From: a bacterium | Lineage (GTDB): Bacteria; Myxococcota_A; UBA9160; SZUA-336 | Assembly: GCA_024226335.1 (NCBI GenBank) | Contig: JAAELY010000192.1 | Span: 1 to 35,699, forward strand | Direction: 5' to 3' | DNA: 35,699 nt | Shown here: in pieces, positions 8,056-16,362 of the stretch | Position numbering within the stretch: position 1 is the stretch's first letter | How the letters are laid out: each line of letters opens with the position of its first letter | Translations under genes and position numbers: made by a program | Notes under the pieces: generated by a model | Databases searched by the model: none | Told to the model about the DNA's origin: nothing | What the model saw: only the letters and a program-made list of their open reading frames with translations

Positions 8056-8765
8056 GCCTCGATCCTCTTATCGCTTCCATCCGCCCACATTCTACCGGTG
8101 CCGGCTGTCGAGGAGCAGTGGACCGCGGCGCGTGCGATGGAAACAGCACTTCGGTGATGATCCGATGCGCCCGATCTTGGACCGCCCCGGCGCAGACTGA
8201 TCGCCAGCGCAAGGACGTTGCGGTTTGGCCGCCTACCGAGCAGTTCCAGGATCGATGCCGACAGATCGATCTGGTAGTGCAGGCCGCGATCAGTTCGACC
8301 CCGATTGGTTGCGACGGAATCGGGCCAGACGAGCAAGGTGGGTACGCGCGAGGTGTGCTCGTCGGCAAGATGGTGATCGCAGTACACGTTCAGCTCGCCG
8401 AGCGTCTCGCCGCGGTCTGAAGAGAACAGGATGGCGGTGTCATCGAGGATTTCGAGGTCGGAGAGCTTGTTGATCAGGCGACCGACGTGCTCGTCCGCGT
8501 AGCGGATGCCGGTGTCGTAGCCGTCGTACATTCGCCGGACTGCATCCATCGAGTCCCGCGAGATCACACCATTGCGTATCCCGAAGCGGCCCGTCAGAAG
8601 AGCTTTCCGGCTCGGCACGCAGGGCGTGTCCGAGGTGTAACAGCTTTCGAATCGGATACCGCGTGCAGCCAGTGCATCGATATTCGGGCTGGTGTCTCGC
8701 GGGTAGCCGTAGCAGCCCAGGTGGTCTGCACGCAGTGTATCGATATCGATGTGGAGTAGACGCAT
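8052..8765 (-). pseudogene. Broken sulfatase (internally deleted, tail lost)
   Basis: The 237-codon frame begins like an alkaline-phosphatase-superfamily sulfatase: metal Asps in HIDIDTLRADHLGCYGYPRDT and the formylglycine motif C49-V-P-S-R followed by KALLTGR. After GRFGIRNGV it jumps directly to a late segment (YDTGIRYADEHVGRLINKL), so roughly 150-200 residues normally present are missing. The second metal motif reads SDRGE, where SDHGE is expected. After the LSASILELLG segment the frame becomes unrelated. These three defects make a functional enzyme unlikely. The lost tail may be the fragment at 5190-5393, same strand and correct order, 2.7 kb away. Confidence 0.8.
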
Positions 8766-9073
8766 CCGCTGCGCATTTCAGCACAATCTCAGTGGGTCTT
8801 CCATGGGACGCCGTCCGCTCGAGGTCGCGCGTTCCTGGGTAACGAGCTAGAGTCGACGCTCGGCGAGGGATCCCCGTACGAAATAGCGCGCAAGTGCGAA
8901 GCAGCTTTCTGGAAAACCCCCCGAGAGGTTTGATGGGTTGCCCGATCCGATGCGGAAAACGCTCATCGGAATCGACACTCGTTTACGACACCGATGGCAT
9001 CCGATCGCCACGAACTCTTGTGGAGAGGTCATTTCAACCCCTCGGGTTTTGCTCCGGGGAGGGGGGATTCATC
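8766..9073. other. Non-coding gap between divergent genes
   Basis: About 308 bases between the sulfatase remnant (minus) and the exported protein gene (plus). A frame open from 8894 into the downstream gene carries Cys/Arg-rich residues and no ribosome site, so I treat it as leader. AGCTAGAGT at 8844-8852 resembles the -10 motif seen at other genes here, but it is over 200 bases from the next start. I see no riboswitch or other structured element. Confidence 0.4.
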
Positions 9074-10990
9074 ATGAGATCGACGACCAGGAAACGCTTC
9101 CTGTTGATCGCTGTGCTTTTCGGGTTGTTGCCGATTGCGGGTCTGGCTTGGGCTCATTCGATCTACCGTGATCTATGGGTTCATCCACGAGGCGAGCTAT
9201 ACGACCCAAAGCAGCACTATGCTGACCTGTCTGCAGAGAACTACTATTTCGCCGAGAATGACGTTCAGGTCTCCATCGGTGAAATGGCCATCAGCGCAGA
9301 GACGCAGTTGGCGGTCGATCTGGGTCCAGATCTGTTCGCCGTCGTCGAGCGTTCGAAAGGTTCTCTGATCCCTGTCATCTTGTTGGACACGAGCAACCAC
9401 GGGCATCCCGACAAGACGTTCCGAGGGCGCATCGAAGGCAATCAGGCCGTATTCGACCTGGCGCCTCTGCGCGAAGGCGGATTCCCGAGTTCGCTCTGGC
9501 AATTCGGTATTCGCTATTCCGCAGGTGCGGATGGGGACCTGAGCCTGAATGGGCGCTATCTGGCTTCTGTGGCTTCGGATGAAGCAAAGATCCGAAATCT
9601 ACCCGCGGTGGGCGCCGGGCCGCGCTTCGCTCCCGGCCTGGCAATCTTCAAACACCGCGCTGGAATCCCTTTTGACCTGGCCGATTTCATCGAGCATCCC
9701 GAGAAGTACGTCGAGGATTTTGATCGATTGACGCGCGCCCCCGACGAGGATGACTGGACGCTGGAGGATCGGGAAGGGAAGCTTGTCTCCCACTTCGGGG
9801 ACGAGGATCTCTATCTCGTTCGAACCGAGGGCGACTACGAACTCGCGGTGAAGTGGGGTGATGTTCCGCTCTTGCACTTCATGACGGACTACCTGTCGGT
9901 AGCTCCGAATCGCGATGCCTGCTACAGCTCGCTCGATACGCAACTCAGGAACTCGGACGAGAGCCACACGGTCGTTCCCTATCGCTACCTGTATTGTCCC
10001 GAGGCTTCCGTCGCACTGTTCGACGCCCCGGATGGTTACGAGATCGAAGTTGCCGCTCTACGTGGAGACGATGTCTACGAACGCACCGATATCGGAACCT
10101 CCATCGCCGACAATATTCGCCTGTACGCAAAGGAGATCTACCCTCGCTCTCCGTTGAACCGTTCCACCGGAACGATCGCTGGCAATGTGGTTGCGAGCTT
10201 CAAGGATGCCGGGCGCGATCTCGGCAGCATTCTCGGTCACGGAATCGTCGGCTCCCAGGAACGCGACGTCCACACTGGCCAGGTCTCCTACCGTCCTTCA
10301 CCGGTTACAGCAATCCCGCTGGCCGTGCTCTCGCTAGCGACTCTGGAGCCTTTTGACGCGCTGAGCCAGCTCTTCGAGGGTGTTGCGAGTGGCATCCAGG
10401 TTGGGGCCGATGCGGTCAGCGCACTGGACAACGGTGTGGTCAACCCCGCTCTCCAGGTCACGGTCGGCGCGGTCGCCGGTACCGAATCAGCCGACCAGGC
10501 CGGTCACTGGTTCGGGGCGACGACCCAGGCGGTCGTGAAGAACCTGCCGGGCGGAGAGCGGTCGGCAACGACCATAGATCCTGAGGCCTACTGGAATCAC
10601 AATCGCGGTTTCGCGACTTCTCGTTACACCCGTACGGACACCGAACTCAACATCGATCGCGCGGTGACCGTCCTCGACCTCGCGGGAATTAGTGCCATTC
10701 AGCGGCACAATGACGACCGTTGTCACCAGGACTGTGGCGAGTCGGAAGATCCCCCTAAGGGCAAGAAGCCGCCGAAGCACAAGAAGCCGCCTAAGCACAA
10801 GAAGCCGCCGAAGCACAGGAAGCCGCCGAAGCACAAGAAGCCCCCTAAGCACAAGAAGCCGCCGAAGCACAGGAAGCCGCCTAAGCACAAGAAGGTGTCG
10901 AAGTACAAGAAGGCGCCGCGACACAAGAAGCCGCCCGTCTGCAAGACGGGCAGATACAGGAAGCCCTCGAAGCTGGCGAGCCTTTTCTAG
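9074..10990 (+). CDS. Unrecognised exported protein with Lys/His/Pro repeat tail
   Basis: About 638 residues. A basic start (MRSTTRKR), a hydrophobic helix and an AWA cleavage site at ~26-28 form a clear signal peptide. The ATG at 9074 is supported by GGGGGG about six bases before it; in-frame codons further upstream give no signal sequence. Residues ~30-550 are acidic and soluble-looking, and I do not recognise a family. A segment at ~420-520 (LGSILGHGIVGS, GAVAGTESADQAGHWFGATT) is Gly/Ala-rich. A Cys pair in CHQDC precedes the tail of ten six-residue units of type PPKHKK and a final basic stretch. The tail may bind anionic surface polymer, nucleic acid or metal, which is speculation. A PilY1-like gene follows on the same strand. 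Confidence 0.75.
   Translation: MRSTTRKRFLLIAVLFGLLPIAGLAWAHSIYRDLWVHPRGELYDPKQHYADLSAENYYFAENDVQVSIGEMAISAETQLAVDLGPDLFAVVERSKGSLIPVILLDTSNHGHPDKTFRGRIEGNQAVFDLAPLREGGFPSSLWQFGIRYSAGADGDLSLNGRYLASVASDEAKIRNLPAVGAGPRFAPGLAIFKHRAGIPFDLADFIEHPEKYVEDFDRLTRAPDEDDWTLEDREGKLVSHFGDEDLYLVRTEGDYELAVKWGDVPLLHFMTDYLSVAPNRDACYSSLDTQLRNSDESHTVVPYRYLYCPEASVALFDAPDGYEIEVAALRGDDVYERTDIGTSIADNIRLYAKEIYPRSPLNRSTGTIAGNVVASFKDAGRDLGSILGHGIVGSQERDVHTGQVSYRPSPVTAIPLAVLSLATLEPFDALSQLFEGVASGIQVGADAVSALDNGVVNPALQVTVGAVAGTESADQAGHWFGATTQAVVKNLPGGERSATTIDPEAYWNHNRGFATSRYTRTDTELNIDRAVTVLDLAGISAIQRHNDDRCHQDCGESEDPPKGKKPPKHKKPPKHKKPPKHRKPPKHKKPPKHKKPPKHRKPPKHKKVSKYKKAPRHKKPPVCKTGRYRKPSKLASLF
10751..10930 (+). repeat. Ten 18-bp tandem repeats inside the Lys-rich tail
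   Basis: The unit is CCGCCGAAGCACAAGAAG, coding PPKHKK. The first unit reads PPKGKK, the next seven are PPKHKK or PPKHRK with third-position changes (CCG/CCT/CCC, AAG/AGG), and the last two are degenerate (VSKYKK, APRHKK). The silent differences show that the array is not brand new. The perfect 18-base core could still expand or shrink by slippage without breaking the frame. Confidence 0.95.
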
Positions 10991-11015
10991 GGAGTGGAGG
11001 GGATTGCCTGTCGAG

Positions 11016-11032
11016 GGGCGGCCTGGCCGCCC
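11016..11032 (+). terminator. Possible hairpin terminator after the Lys-rich protein gene
   Basis: GGGCGG (11016-11021) pairs with CCGCCC (11027-11032) around CCTGG, about 25 bases after the stop. No T tract follows, so it is weak as an intrinsic terminator. Confidence 0.3.
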
Positions 11033-11242
11033 TGGGCGGGTCACGATCGCCTTCTGGAGTTCTCCCGACGCGTGATTCCACTCTGCAGAGTTTTCCCGGT
11101 CCGCAAAGATTGCACTTCATGCGTGTGCAACTCGGCGCTCTAAGCAGCGCAGCGAGCGTATTGGCGCAGGCACGCCGCTTGCTCAATGAGCCTCCGACGC
11201 GACGTCCCTGATCCTGGGGGCGTCCTGGAAACGGAGCCGCAT

Positions 11243-14200
11243 ATGACCGCTCGATTCATCGCATTTCAGGCCGCACTGCTCGTGCTTCTACCCTCGATCG
11301 CTTTGGCCAGCGCCACCGACGATCTTTCGATCCTCTCGCAGAGCGTGCCTCCGAAGGTCGTGCTGCTACTCGATACCTCGGGTTCCATGCAGTTCGCGAT
11401 CAATCACGATGATTTCAATGTGAACACCACCCGCTGGAAGTTCAACGATCGGCATCCTCTCCGCCTGCACGACAACACGGACGGCACGTACTGCAATTTC
11501 GGAACGGTTCCCGAGGAAGCCGGTACCACAGGCCTCTGCCCCGGCAGCCAGCACGCATCTGCCGATGACCGCTGCCCGGATACGGACGATTTCGGATCCA
11601 GAAGGTACGGCAACAAATCGTATTACTGCGAAAACATGCCGAGTGGCTGCACGAATGCCCCGACGGGTTGGACCTGTTGGGTCGCGGGTTCGCGAACCTA
11701 TCTGGAATTGCCTGACTATGGTCCGCGCCACAGCACGGACTGGCAGCGCAACTACCTGCACTGGATCGCTCAGCAGATGCATGCGGGGAACCAGTTGACA
11801 CTCCCGGCTCAGGACCGCATCGGAGCCGCGAAAGACGCCATCAAGGGGCTGATCGACGGAATCAACACACCTGGACTTGCAGATCGTGTCCACTTTGGGC
11901 TGGCCCGGTTTGAGCTGAACAGCAACGGTGGTTATGTGCTGGTTCCCGCCGAAGACGGTAGTCGTAACGACATCTTCGCGCGTCTCGATGATACGACGAC
12001 TACGGGCTATACCTCGACCTATCCCAATGGTGGAACACCGCTCAGTGAATCACTTGTAGATATCGGCCGCTATTACGTGGGCTCGAACGAGCTCGGTGAC
12101 TACTCCGCCTACAATCGCAACGATGCCACTGGTTCAGTGCCTGACAGCCCGCTCGACTCGACCTGTCGATCGGCCTATGTGGTGGTCATGACGGACGGGG
12201 CGCCGACAAACGACCTGAACATCCATCATGGCGGAGACTTCACCTCCACGATCGGAAATGCGGATGGTGATACCAATGAGTCTCCTGATGCCTGGAGCGG
12301 TCGTACGCCGACCAACTACGTGCTCCCGTATTCGAGCAACTCGGGTAGCGACTGGTTGGACGACGTGGCCTACTACCTGTCTCATAACGATCTGATCGAC
12401 GATTCCGTCATGGAAGACGATCAGAGCATCTATACCTACTCGGTGGGTTTCACGATCGACCATCCGCTGCTCGACGAGACCGGAATGAACGGGCAGGGGG
12501 ACTACTTCACGACTGCGAATGCCGATCAGTTGCAGGCGGATCTCGAGGCGGCCCTGCTTTCGATTATCGAGAAATCGTCATCGCTGACCTCCGCTACGGT
12601 ACCTGCAAGTCGCTCCGCATTCGGTGACGGGTTCTATACGGCGTTTTTCATCCCCAGTAACAAACCTTCCTGGAAGGGTCACCTGCAGACCTACCGTCTG
12701 ACGCCAGACCTCCTGGTCGTGGACAAGAACGGCAATGCGGCTCTGGATATCAGCACGAATCTATTTCTGGAGCCGCGCTTCCCCTTCTGGGATGCCGGAG
12801 ACGAACTAGCAAGCGTCTCGCATCCGACGCGCAGTCTGTACACGACGAAGTCTTCTGCGCGGACGGCCTTCAGTACCGCGAACATCGCCGCGGCCGATCT
12901 TGGAGTGACGAATGGAGAGCTCACCTCCTACCCGAACGATCCGGCCGTGCCTTTTGCCACGACCGAAACGCTGACGGACGGAATCGTCGATTACATGATA
13001 GGGACGGATGCCTTCGATGACGACCGAGACACCGATACGGCAGAAAAGCGTTCCTTCGTTCTGGGTGACATCTTCCACTCCAATCCGATCAGCGTGGGTC
13101 CCCCTCCAAGCGCATTGCACGACGAGGACGGATTTGGTCCGGAAGATCTCTCGGGTACCTTCCTCTACGCGCAAAAGGCCAGGGATCGTCGTATCTTCGC
13201 CGGGGCCAACGATGGTTTCCTGCACGCCTTTAATGGGGGTTCGTTCAACCTGGGCGACAACCCCTCGACGCCCGAGACGGAGTCGGGCTACTACGACCTG
13301 GGCAATGGCCAGGAGGTCTTTGGCTACGTTCCGGGCTTCATGCTCGACTCGGTAAAGATGATCCCCCGCAACTCGCCGCGCGCCAACTACTACGTAGACG
13401 GCAGCCCGGCGGCAGCGGACATCTGGGTGCCCAGTAGCAGCGTCGACGTGACGAAAGAAGGCAGTGAATGGACGACTCTCCTGGTGACCGGAATGCGCCA
13501 GGGCGGGGCCGGGTATCTCGCCCTGGACGTGACGGATCCAGGTGCGACCGTGGTCGGGCCCCACGGCCCGTATCCCAAACTGATGTGGGAATTCGATGAC
13601 ACGAGTGAACCGCTGGGTGAGACCTGGTCCGAGCCGATCATCACGCGCGTGAGGATGAAGGCCAGTACAGGTGTTGGTGACTACTGCGGTCGGGATAGTA
13701 GCGATGACGGTGACTGTCGCGAGCAGTGGGTCGTGATTGTCGGCGGAGGCTACGATTCGAAGGCAGATCCCAACTTGAGCACGTTCGGATCCGATCCGAA
13801 CGATGCGAACTGGACCACATCGAGCAAGGCGATCTTCATGCTCGCGGCAGATACGGGGGACGTGCTGGCAAAGGTTGCCTACGACCCGAATGACTCGACC
13901 CTCAGCAAGATGAAGTACTCGCTGGCCAGCACTCCGGGAGTGCTGGATCTGGACCAGGATGGCCTGGCGGATGTCGTCTACATCGGTGACCTGGGAGGTC
14001 AGCTCTGGAAGTGGGATATCAGCGAGAAAGGTGAGGATGCGGATCTGGACGGCCTCGTGGACTCGACCGTCTGGCCCGCCGGTATCTACTTCTCCTCTCC
14101 CGCGGCCAACGTGGGTGATATCGACGGCGATGGCAACGACGACTACCACTACCACAGCATCTTTTTCCCGCCGATTGCCACCTACGTCGACAGTAAGTTG

Positions 14201-14815
14201 CTTCTCGCTTTCGCGAGCGGAGAACGCACGGATCTCAAGTACGAAGGGGCGGCTTCCTCGCCGGCGACGCTCGAGGGCCTCTATGACGACAACAACCGTT
14301 TCTGGGTGATATGGGATCGCGTTCCGATCGGCAGCGGGGCGTTCGATGTGGAAATCAGCGAGGGCTACCAGACGATTGGCGGAACTATCCGCGGTATAAA
14401 CGATATCACGACCCTGACATCGGATAATGCTCCCGATGATGACGGTTACTATATCAAGGTGCCTGATGGTGAGAAGTTCATCGTCAACCACATCGTGTTC
14501 TCGGGTCTGACGTTGGCACTGAGTTATGTTCCGGACAACTCTGGAACCGATATCTGCAACGCAGTCGGCGAGTCCAACGTCTACATCTTCGGCATCAGCG
14601 ATGGTACGGGAGCGTTGAGCAGCGGAACCGCACGTTCGGTCAAGCTGGGCAACGGGGCCCCGACCGACCCGCGAGTCTCGGTGTCACGAGACTCCAATGG
14701 CAACATGATCGTGGAACTGGTTGGGCAGACCTCGCTCGGAGAGGTCTTGAAGCTGCCGGTCCCCGCCGATCCACCACCGCCTTTCAGCAATGTTTACTGG
14801 CGGCAGCGCTTCTAG
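11243..14815 (+). CDS. PilY1-like protein: vWA domain plus calcium-binding beta-propeller
   Basis: About 1190 residues, close to typical PilY1/PilC size. ATG at 11243 gives a signal peptide (MTARFIAFQAALLVLLPS, cleaved near ALA-SA); the open frame from 11186 only adds an unlikely leader. The N-terminal vWA domain has MIDAS parts DTSGSM at ~43-48, NGGTPLSESL and VMTDGAP. Later, the PilY1 C-terminal propeller is shown by HSNPISVG, GANDGFLHAFNGG and VTGMRQGGAGYLALDVTDP. The calcium loop is DLDQDGLADVV at ~902-912, followed by YIGDLGGQLWKWDIS. PilY1 proteins sit at type IV pilus tips and govern adhesion and retraction. No type IVa pilus genes are in the window; a tad operon follows, so this may serve the Flp pilus. 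Confidence 0.9.
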   Translation: MTARFIAFQAALLVLLPSIALASATDDLSILSQSVPPKVVLLLDTSGSMQFAINHDDFNVNTTRWKFNDRHPLRLHDNTDGTYCNFGTVPEEAGTTGLCPGSQHASADDRCPDTDDFGSRRYGNKSYYCENMPSGCTNAPTGWTCWVAGSRTYLELPDYGPRHSTDWQRNYLHWIAQQMHAGNQLTLPAQDRIGAAKDAIKGLIDGINTPGLADRVHFGLARFELNSNGGYVLVPAEDGSRNDIFARLDDTTTTGYTSTYPNGGTPLSESLVDIGRYYVGSNELGDYSAYNRNDATGSVPDSPLDSTCRSAYVVVMTDGAPTNDLNIHHGGDFTSTIGNADGDTNESPDAWSGRTPTNYVLPYSSNSGSDWLDDVAYYLSHNDLIDDSVMEDDQSIYTYSVGFTIDHPLLDETGMNGQGDYFTTANADQLQADLEAALLSIIEKSSSLTSATVPASRSAFGDGFYTAFFIPSNKPSWKGHLQTYRLTPDLLVVDKNGNAALDISTNLFLEPRFPFWDAGDELASVSHPTRSLYTTKSSARTAFSTANIAAADLGVTNGELTSYPNDPAVPFATTETLTDGIVDYMIGTDAFDDDRDTDTAEKRSFVLGDIFHSNPISVGPPPSALHDEDGFGPEDLSGTFLYAQKARDRRIFAGANDGFLHAFNGGSFNLGDNPSTPETESGYYDLGNGQEVFGYVPGFMLDSVKMIPRNSPRANYYVDGSPAAADIWVPSSSVDVTKEGSEWTTLLVTGMRQGGAGYLALDVTDPGATVVGPHGPYPKLMWEFDDTSEPLGETWSEPIITRVRMKASTGVGDYCGRDSSDDGDCREQWVVIVGGGYDSKADPNLSTFGSDPNDANWTTSSKAIFMLAADTGDVLAKVAYDPNDSTLSKMKYSLASTPGVLDLDQDGLADVVYIGDLGGQLWKWDISEKGEDADLDGLVDSTVWPAGIYFSSPAANVGDIDGDGNDDYHYHSIFFPPIATYVDSKLLLAFASGERTDLKYEGAASSPATLEGLYDDNNRFWVIWDRVPIGSGAFDVEISEGYQTIGGTIRGINDITTLTSDNAPDDDGYYIKVPDGEKFIVNHIVFSGLTLALSYVPDNSGTDICNAVGESNVYIFGISDGTGALSSGTARSVKLGNGAPTDPRVSVSRDSNGNMIVELVGQTSLGEVLKLPVPADPPPPFSNVYWRQRF

Positions 14816-14841
14816 GGGATGGAACGAGAGAGGAAATGAAT

Positions 14842-15144
14842 ATGAAGACAATCAATATTCTGCTGCTCGTCTTGACGATGGGGGTGCTGTCGGTGCCCGC
14901 AACGCTTGCGACAGCGGCCATAGTCGATTCGGTCGAGGTCGAGGACGGATTGGTCACGGGGCTTCTCGAAGTCGTGAACGCGGCTTCGGGTACGGTGATG
15001 CTGGGCGGTGTTACCTACGATGTGCCGTCCGCGGTCGCCGATCTTTCGGCGTTCAGTGCAGGTGACGATGTGCTGCTCTCCTACGTCGAAACCGATACCG
15101 GGGTTCGCAGGGCTCTGTATCTGGTCCTGGGAGAAGTCGGCTAG
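14842..15144 (+). CDS. Small exported protein, DUF1344/DUF5666-like
   Basis: About 100 residues: an N-terminal signal peptide (MKTINILLLVLTMGVLS, cleaved after ATLA or TAA) and a single small beta domain. The segment GLLEVVNAASGTVMLGGVTY...LSAFSAGDDVLLSYVE resembles OB-like repeats in DUF1344/DUF5666 proteins, where a Gly-Val-Thr-Tyr strand is followed by a GD-V turn. This assignment is from pattern only. ATG at 14842 is chosen over 14836 because the ribosome site AGAGAGGA ends seven bases before it but only one base before 14836. It lies 26 bases after the PilY1-like gene and before a strong terminator, so the two are probably co-transcribed and functionally linked. Confidence 0.7.
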   Translation: MKTINILLLVLTMGVLSVPATLATAAIVDSVEVEDGLVTGLLEVVNAASGTVMLGGVTYDVPSAVADLSAFSAGDDVLLSYVETDTGVRRALYLVLGEVG

Positions 15145-15167
15145 GGGTTCCACACTCAGAGTCGGGG

Positions 15168-15205
15168 AACGACCCCTCGAGATCCTTTGATCTCGAGGGG
15201 TCGTT
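15168..15205 (+). terminator. Strong 17-bp hairpin terminator
   Basis: AACGACCCCTCGAGATC (15168-15184) and its perfect complement (15189-15205) enclose the loop CTTT; the strand then reads CTGCGTT. The T tract is short, but the stem is long and GC-rich. It closes the PilY1-like/small-protein unit and separates it from the tad operon. Confidence 0.8.
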
Positions 15206-15415
15206 CTGCGTTAAGGGCCGGGTTGCCCGACCTGAACGGAAGAAGACTACCCATCCTGGCCAGCAGAACCTTTCCACTCGCGCGCAACTGGGGAACAAAA
15301 GTTTCCCGGATGTGTAGAGCCGTCGACTTCAGTCCATCGCAATCTGCGTGCAGCGGCGTTTCCAAGACCCCGCCACGACGGAGTTTCACTCCGGCCAGGT
15401 AACCGCAGGCTGGAA
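15206..15415. other. Non-coding gap before the flp promoter
   Basis: No frame here has a ribosome site and natural protein composition. The stretch is likely the upstream activator region for the sigma-54-type promoter at 15416-15432. I see no obvious inverted repeat that would name a specific activator. Confidence 0.4.
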
Positions 15416-15432
15416 TTGGCCCACTCGTTGCA
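15416..15432 (+). promoter_or_regulatory. Sigma-54 (-24/-12) promoter candidate for the tad operon
   Basis: TTGGCCCACTCGTTGCA matches the RpoN consensus YTGGCACGRNNNTTGCW at the key positions: GG and GC have the required spacing, TTGCA is perfect, and within TGGCAC one base differs (A to C). Transcription would start near 15443 and leave a leader of about 85 bases before the flp start at 15528. Pilin genes are often RpoN-dependent (pilA of Pseudomonas, Myxococcus and Geobacter), so this is biologically sensible. Confidence 0.6.
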
Positions 15433-15527
15433 ACTCAGTAATTCGCCTCGGTGGAGTGCCGCCAGGCATGGGGATGAGAGTTGGTCTGATTCCTGTCGTG
15501 TCGTGAAATCTATCTAGGGGAAATCAA

Positions 15528-15683
15528 ATGCTGAAGCTCGTAAATCGTTTCATCCGCGAGGATGAGGGAATGGAAATGCTGGAGTGGGCGATCGTCGCCG
15601 TCGTGTTCGCCGTTGCGCTCGTGGGTGCGTGGCAGTTCGTGTTCGGACTCGTCAACGGCAAACTCCGCGGGATCACCTTCTAG
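15528..15683 (+). CDS. flp: Flp/Fap-type (type IVb) pilin
   Basis: A 51-residue pilin, the main subunit of the Tad pilus. The order is a short basic leader ending EDEG, a prepilin peptidase cut after Gly14, then M-E-M-L-E-W with the required Glu at +5, and a single hydrophobic helix to the short tail GKLRGITF. Classical Flp pilins have Tyr after the Glu (G/XXXXEY); here it is Trp. The ribosome site AGGGG lies eight bases before the ATG. It is the first gene of the tad operon and 34 bases before the prepilin peptidase. Only one flp gene is present in the window. Confidence 0.9.
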   Translation: MLKLVNRFIREDEGMEMLEWAIVAVVFAVALVGAWQFVFGLVNGKLRGITF

Positions 15684-15717
15684 GAAGTTCCCGAAATTGC
15701 ACCAACCAGACCAGGAA

Positions 15718-16362
15718 ATGATGACTCTGAATGCTGATACGACTGCGGAGACCGCGCCGACCGCGCGCTACGGGCTCCTTTCGGTGCTCGCAGCAGTGGC
15801 TCTGGCCTTCGGTCTCAACTGGTCTGGTCGTGTTGAGCCGCTGCCCGTCTTCGGATGGGCAGCGGCCTTCCTGTGCCTGGTCGTCCAACAAGACGTACTC
15901 CGTGGACGGATCCCGAATCTTCTGACGTTTACCGGCATCGCGCTCGCACTCGCTGCGAGCACATGGCTGGGAGGCGTTTCGGGTCTGCTCTCGGGTCTTG
16001 CGGGCGCGGGCGTGGCCTTCGGGCTGCTCCTTCCTGCATTTGCAGCACGCATTCTGGGTGCTGGGGATGTCAAAGCCATCATGGCACTGGGCGCTCTCTG
16101 GGGCCCCCAGATTGCGTTCTCGCTGCTCGGCTGGATGGTGCTCATCGGCGGCGCGATCGCCCTGCTCGTCGTGGGCATTCGCGGAGGACTCGGCGACATG
16201 CTCATGCGTTGGGCCGCGAGCTTTAGCGCATTCCGCGCCACGAACAAGTTTACCTATCTGCCGCCGGCGCCCGGAAGTGCTGCTTCTGGAAGCATGCCGT
16301 TCGGCGTTTCGATCGGTCTGTCTGTCATAGCTTTCAACATCTGGGGGACCCCATGGGCCTGA
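15718..16362 (+). CDS. tadV: Prepilin peptidase TadV/CpaA (A24 family)
   Basis: About 214 residues with five or six hydrophobic segments, so an inner-membrane aspartyl peptidase. The two catalytic Asps are seen in the Q-Q-D-x5-I-P-N motif (Asp ~58, VVQQDVLRGRIPNLLT) and in GAGDVK (Asp ~116). It lacks the N-terminal methyltransferase domain of PilD, as CpaA/TadV proteins do. It should cut the Flp pilin and the TadE pseudopilin after their Gly. ATG at 15718 and 15721 are adjacent; AGGAA before them suits the second slightly better. Its 3' end overlaps tadE by ten bases, so the two are translationally linked. Confidence 0.9.
   Translation: MMTLNADTTAETAPTARYGLLSVLAAVALAFGLNWSGRVEPLPVFGWAAAFLCLVVQQDVLRGRIPNLLTFTGIALALAASTWLGGVSGLLSGLAGAGVAFGLLLPAFAARILGAGDVKAIMALGALWGPQIAFSLLGWMVLIGGAIALLVVGIRGGLGDMLMRWAASFSAFRATNKFTYLPPAPGSAASGSMPFGVSIGLSVIAFNIWGTPWA

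Noticed and set aside
8894-9073. A longer N-terminus for the Lys-rich protein
   Set aside because: The added 60 residues would bury the signal peptide; the ribosome site is at 9074.
10751-10930. A CRISPR array
   Set aside because: The 18-base repeats have no spacers and are in frame within a protein. No other array-like structure was seen in the window.
10991-11242. A cyclic-di-GMP riboswitch before the PilY1-like gene
   Set aside because: I looked for the GEMM core (such as the AGGGCAAACC-type segment) and did not find it.
12806-14491. A 561-codon open frame on the minus strand
   Set aside because: It lies entirely inside the PilY1-like gene, whose vWA and propeller motifs show it is the real one.
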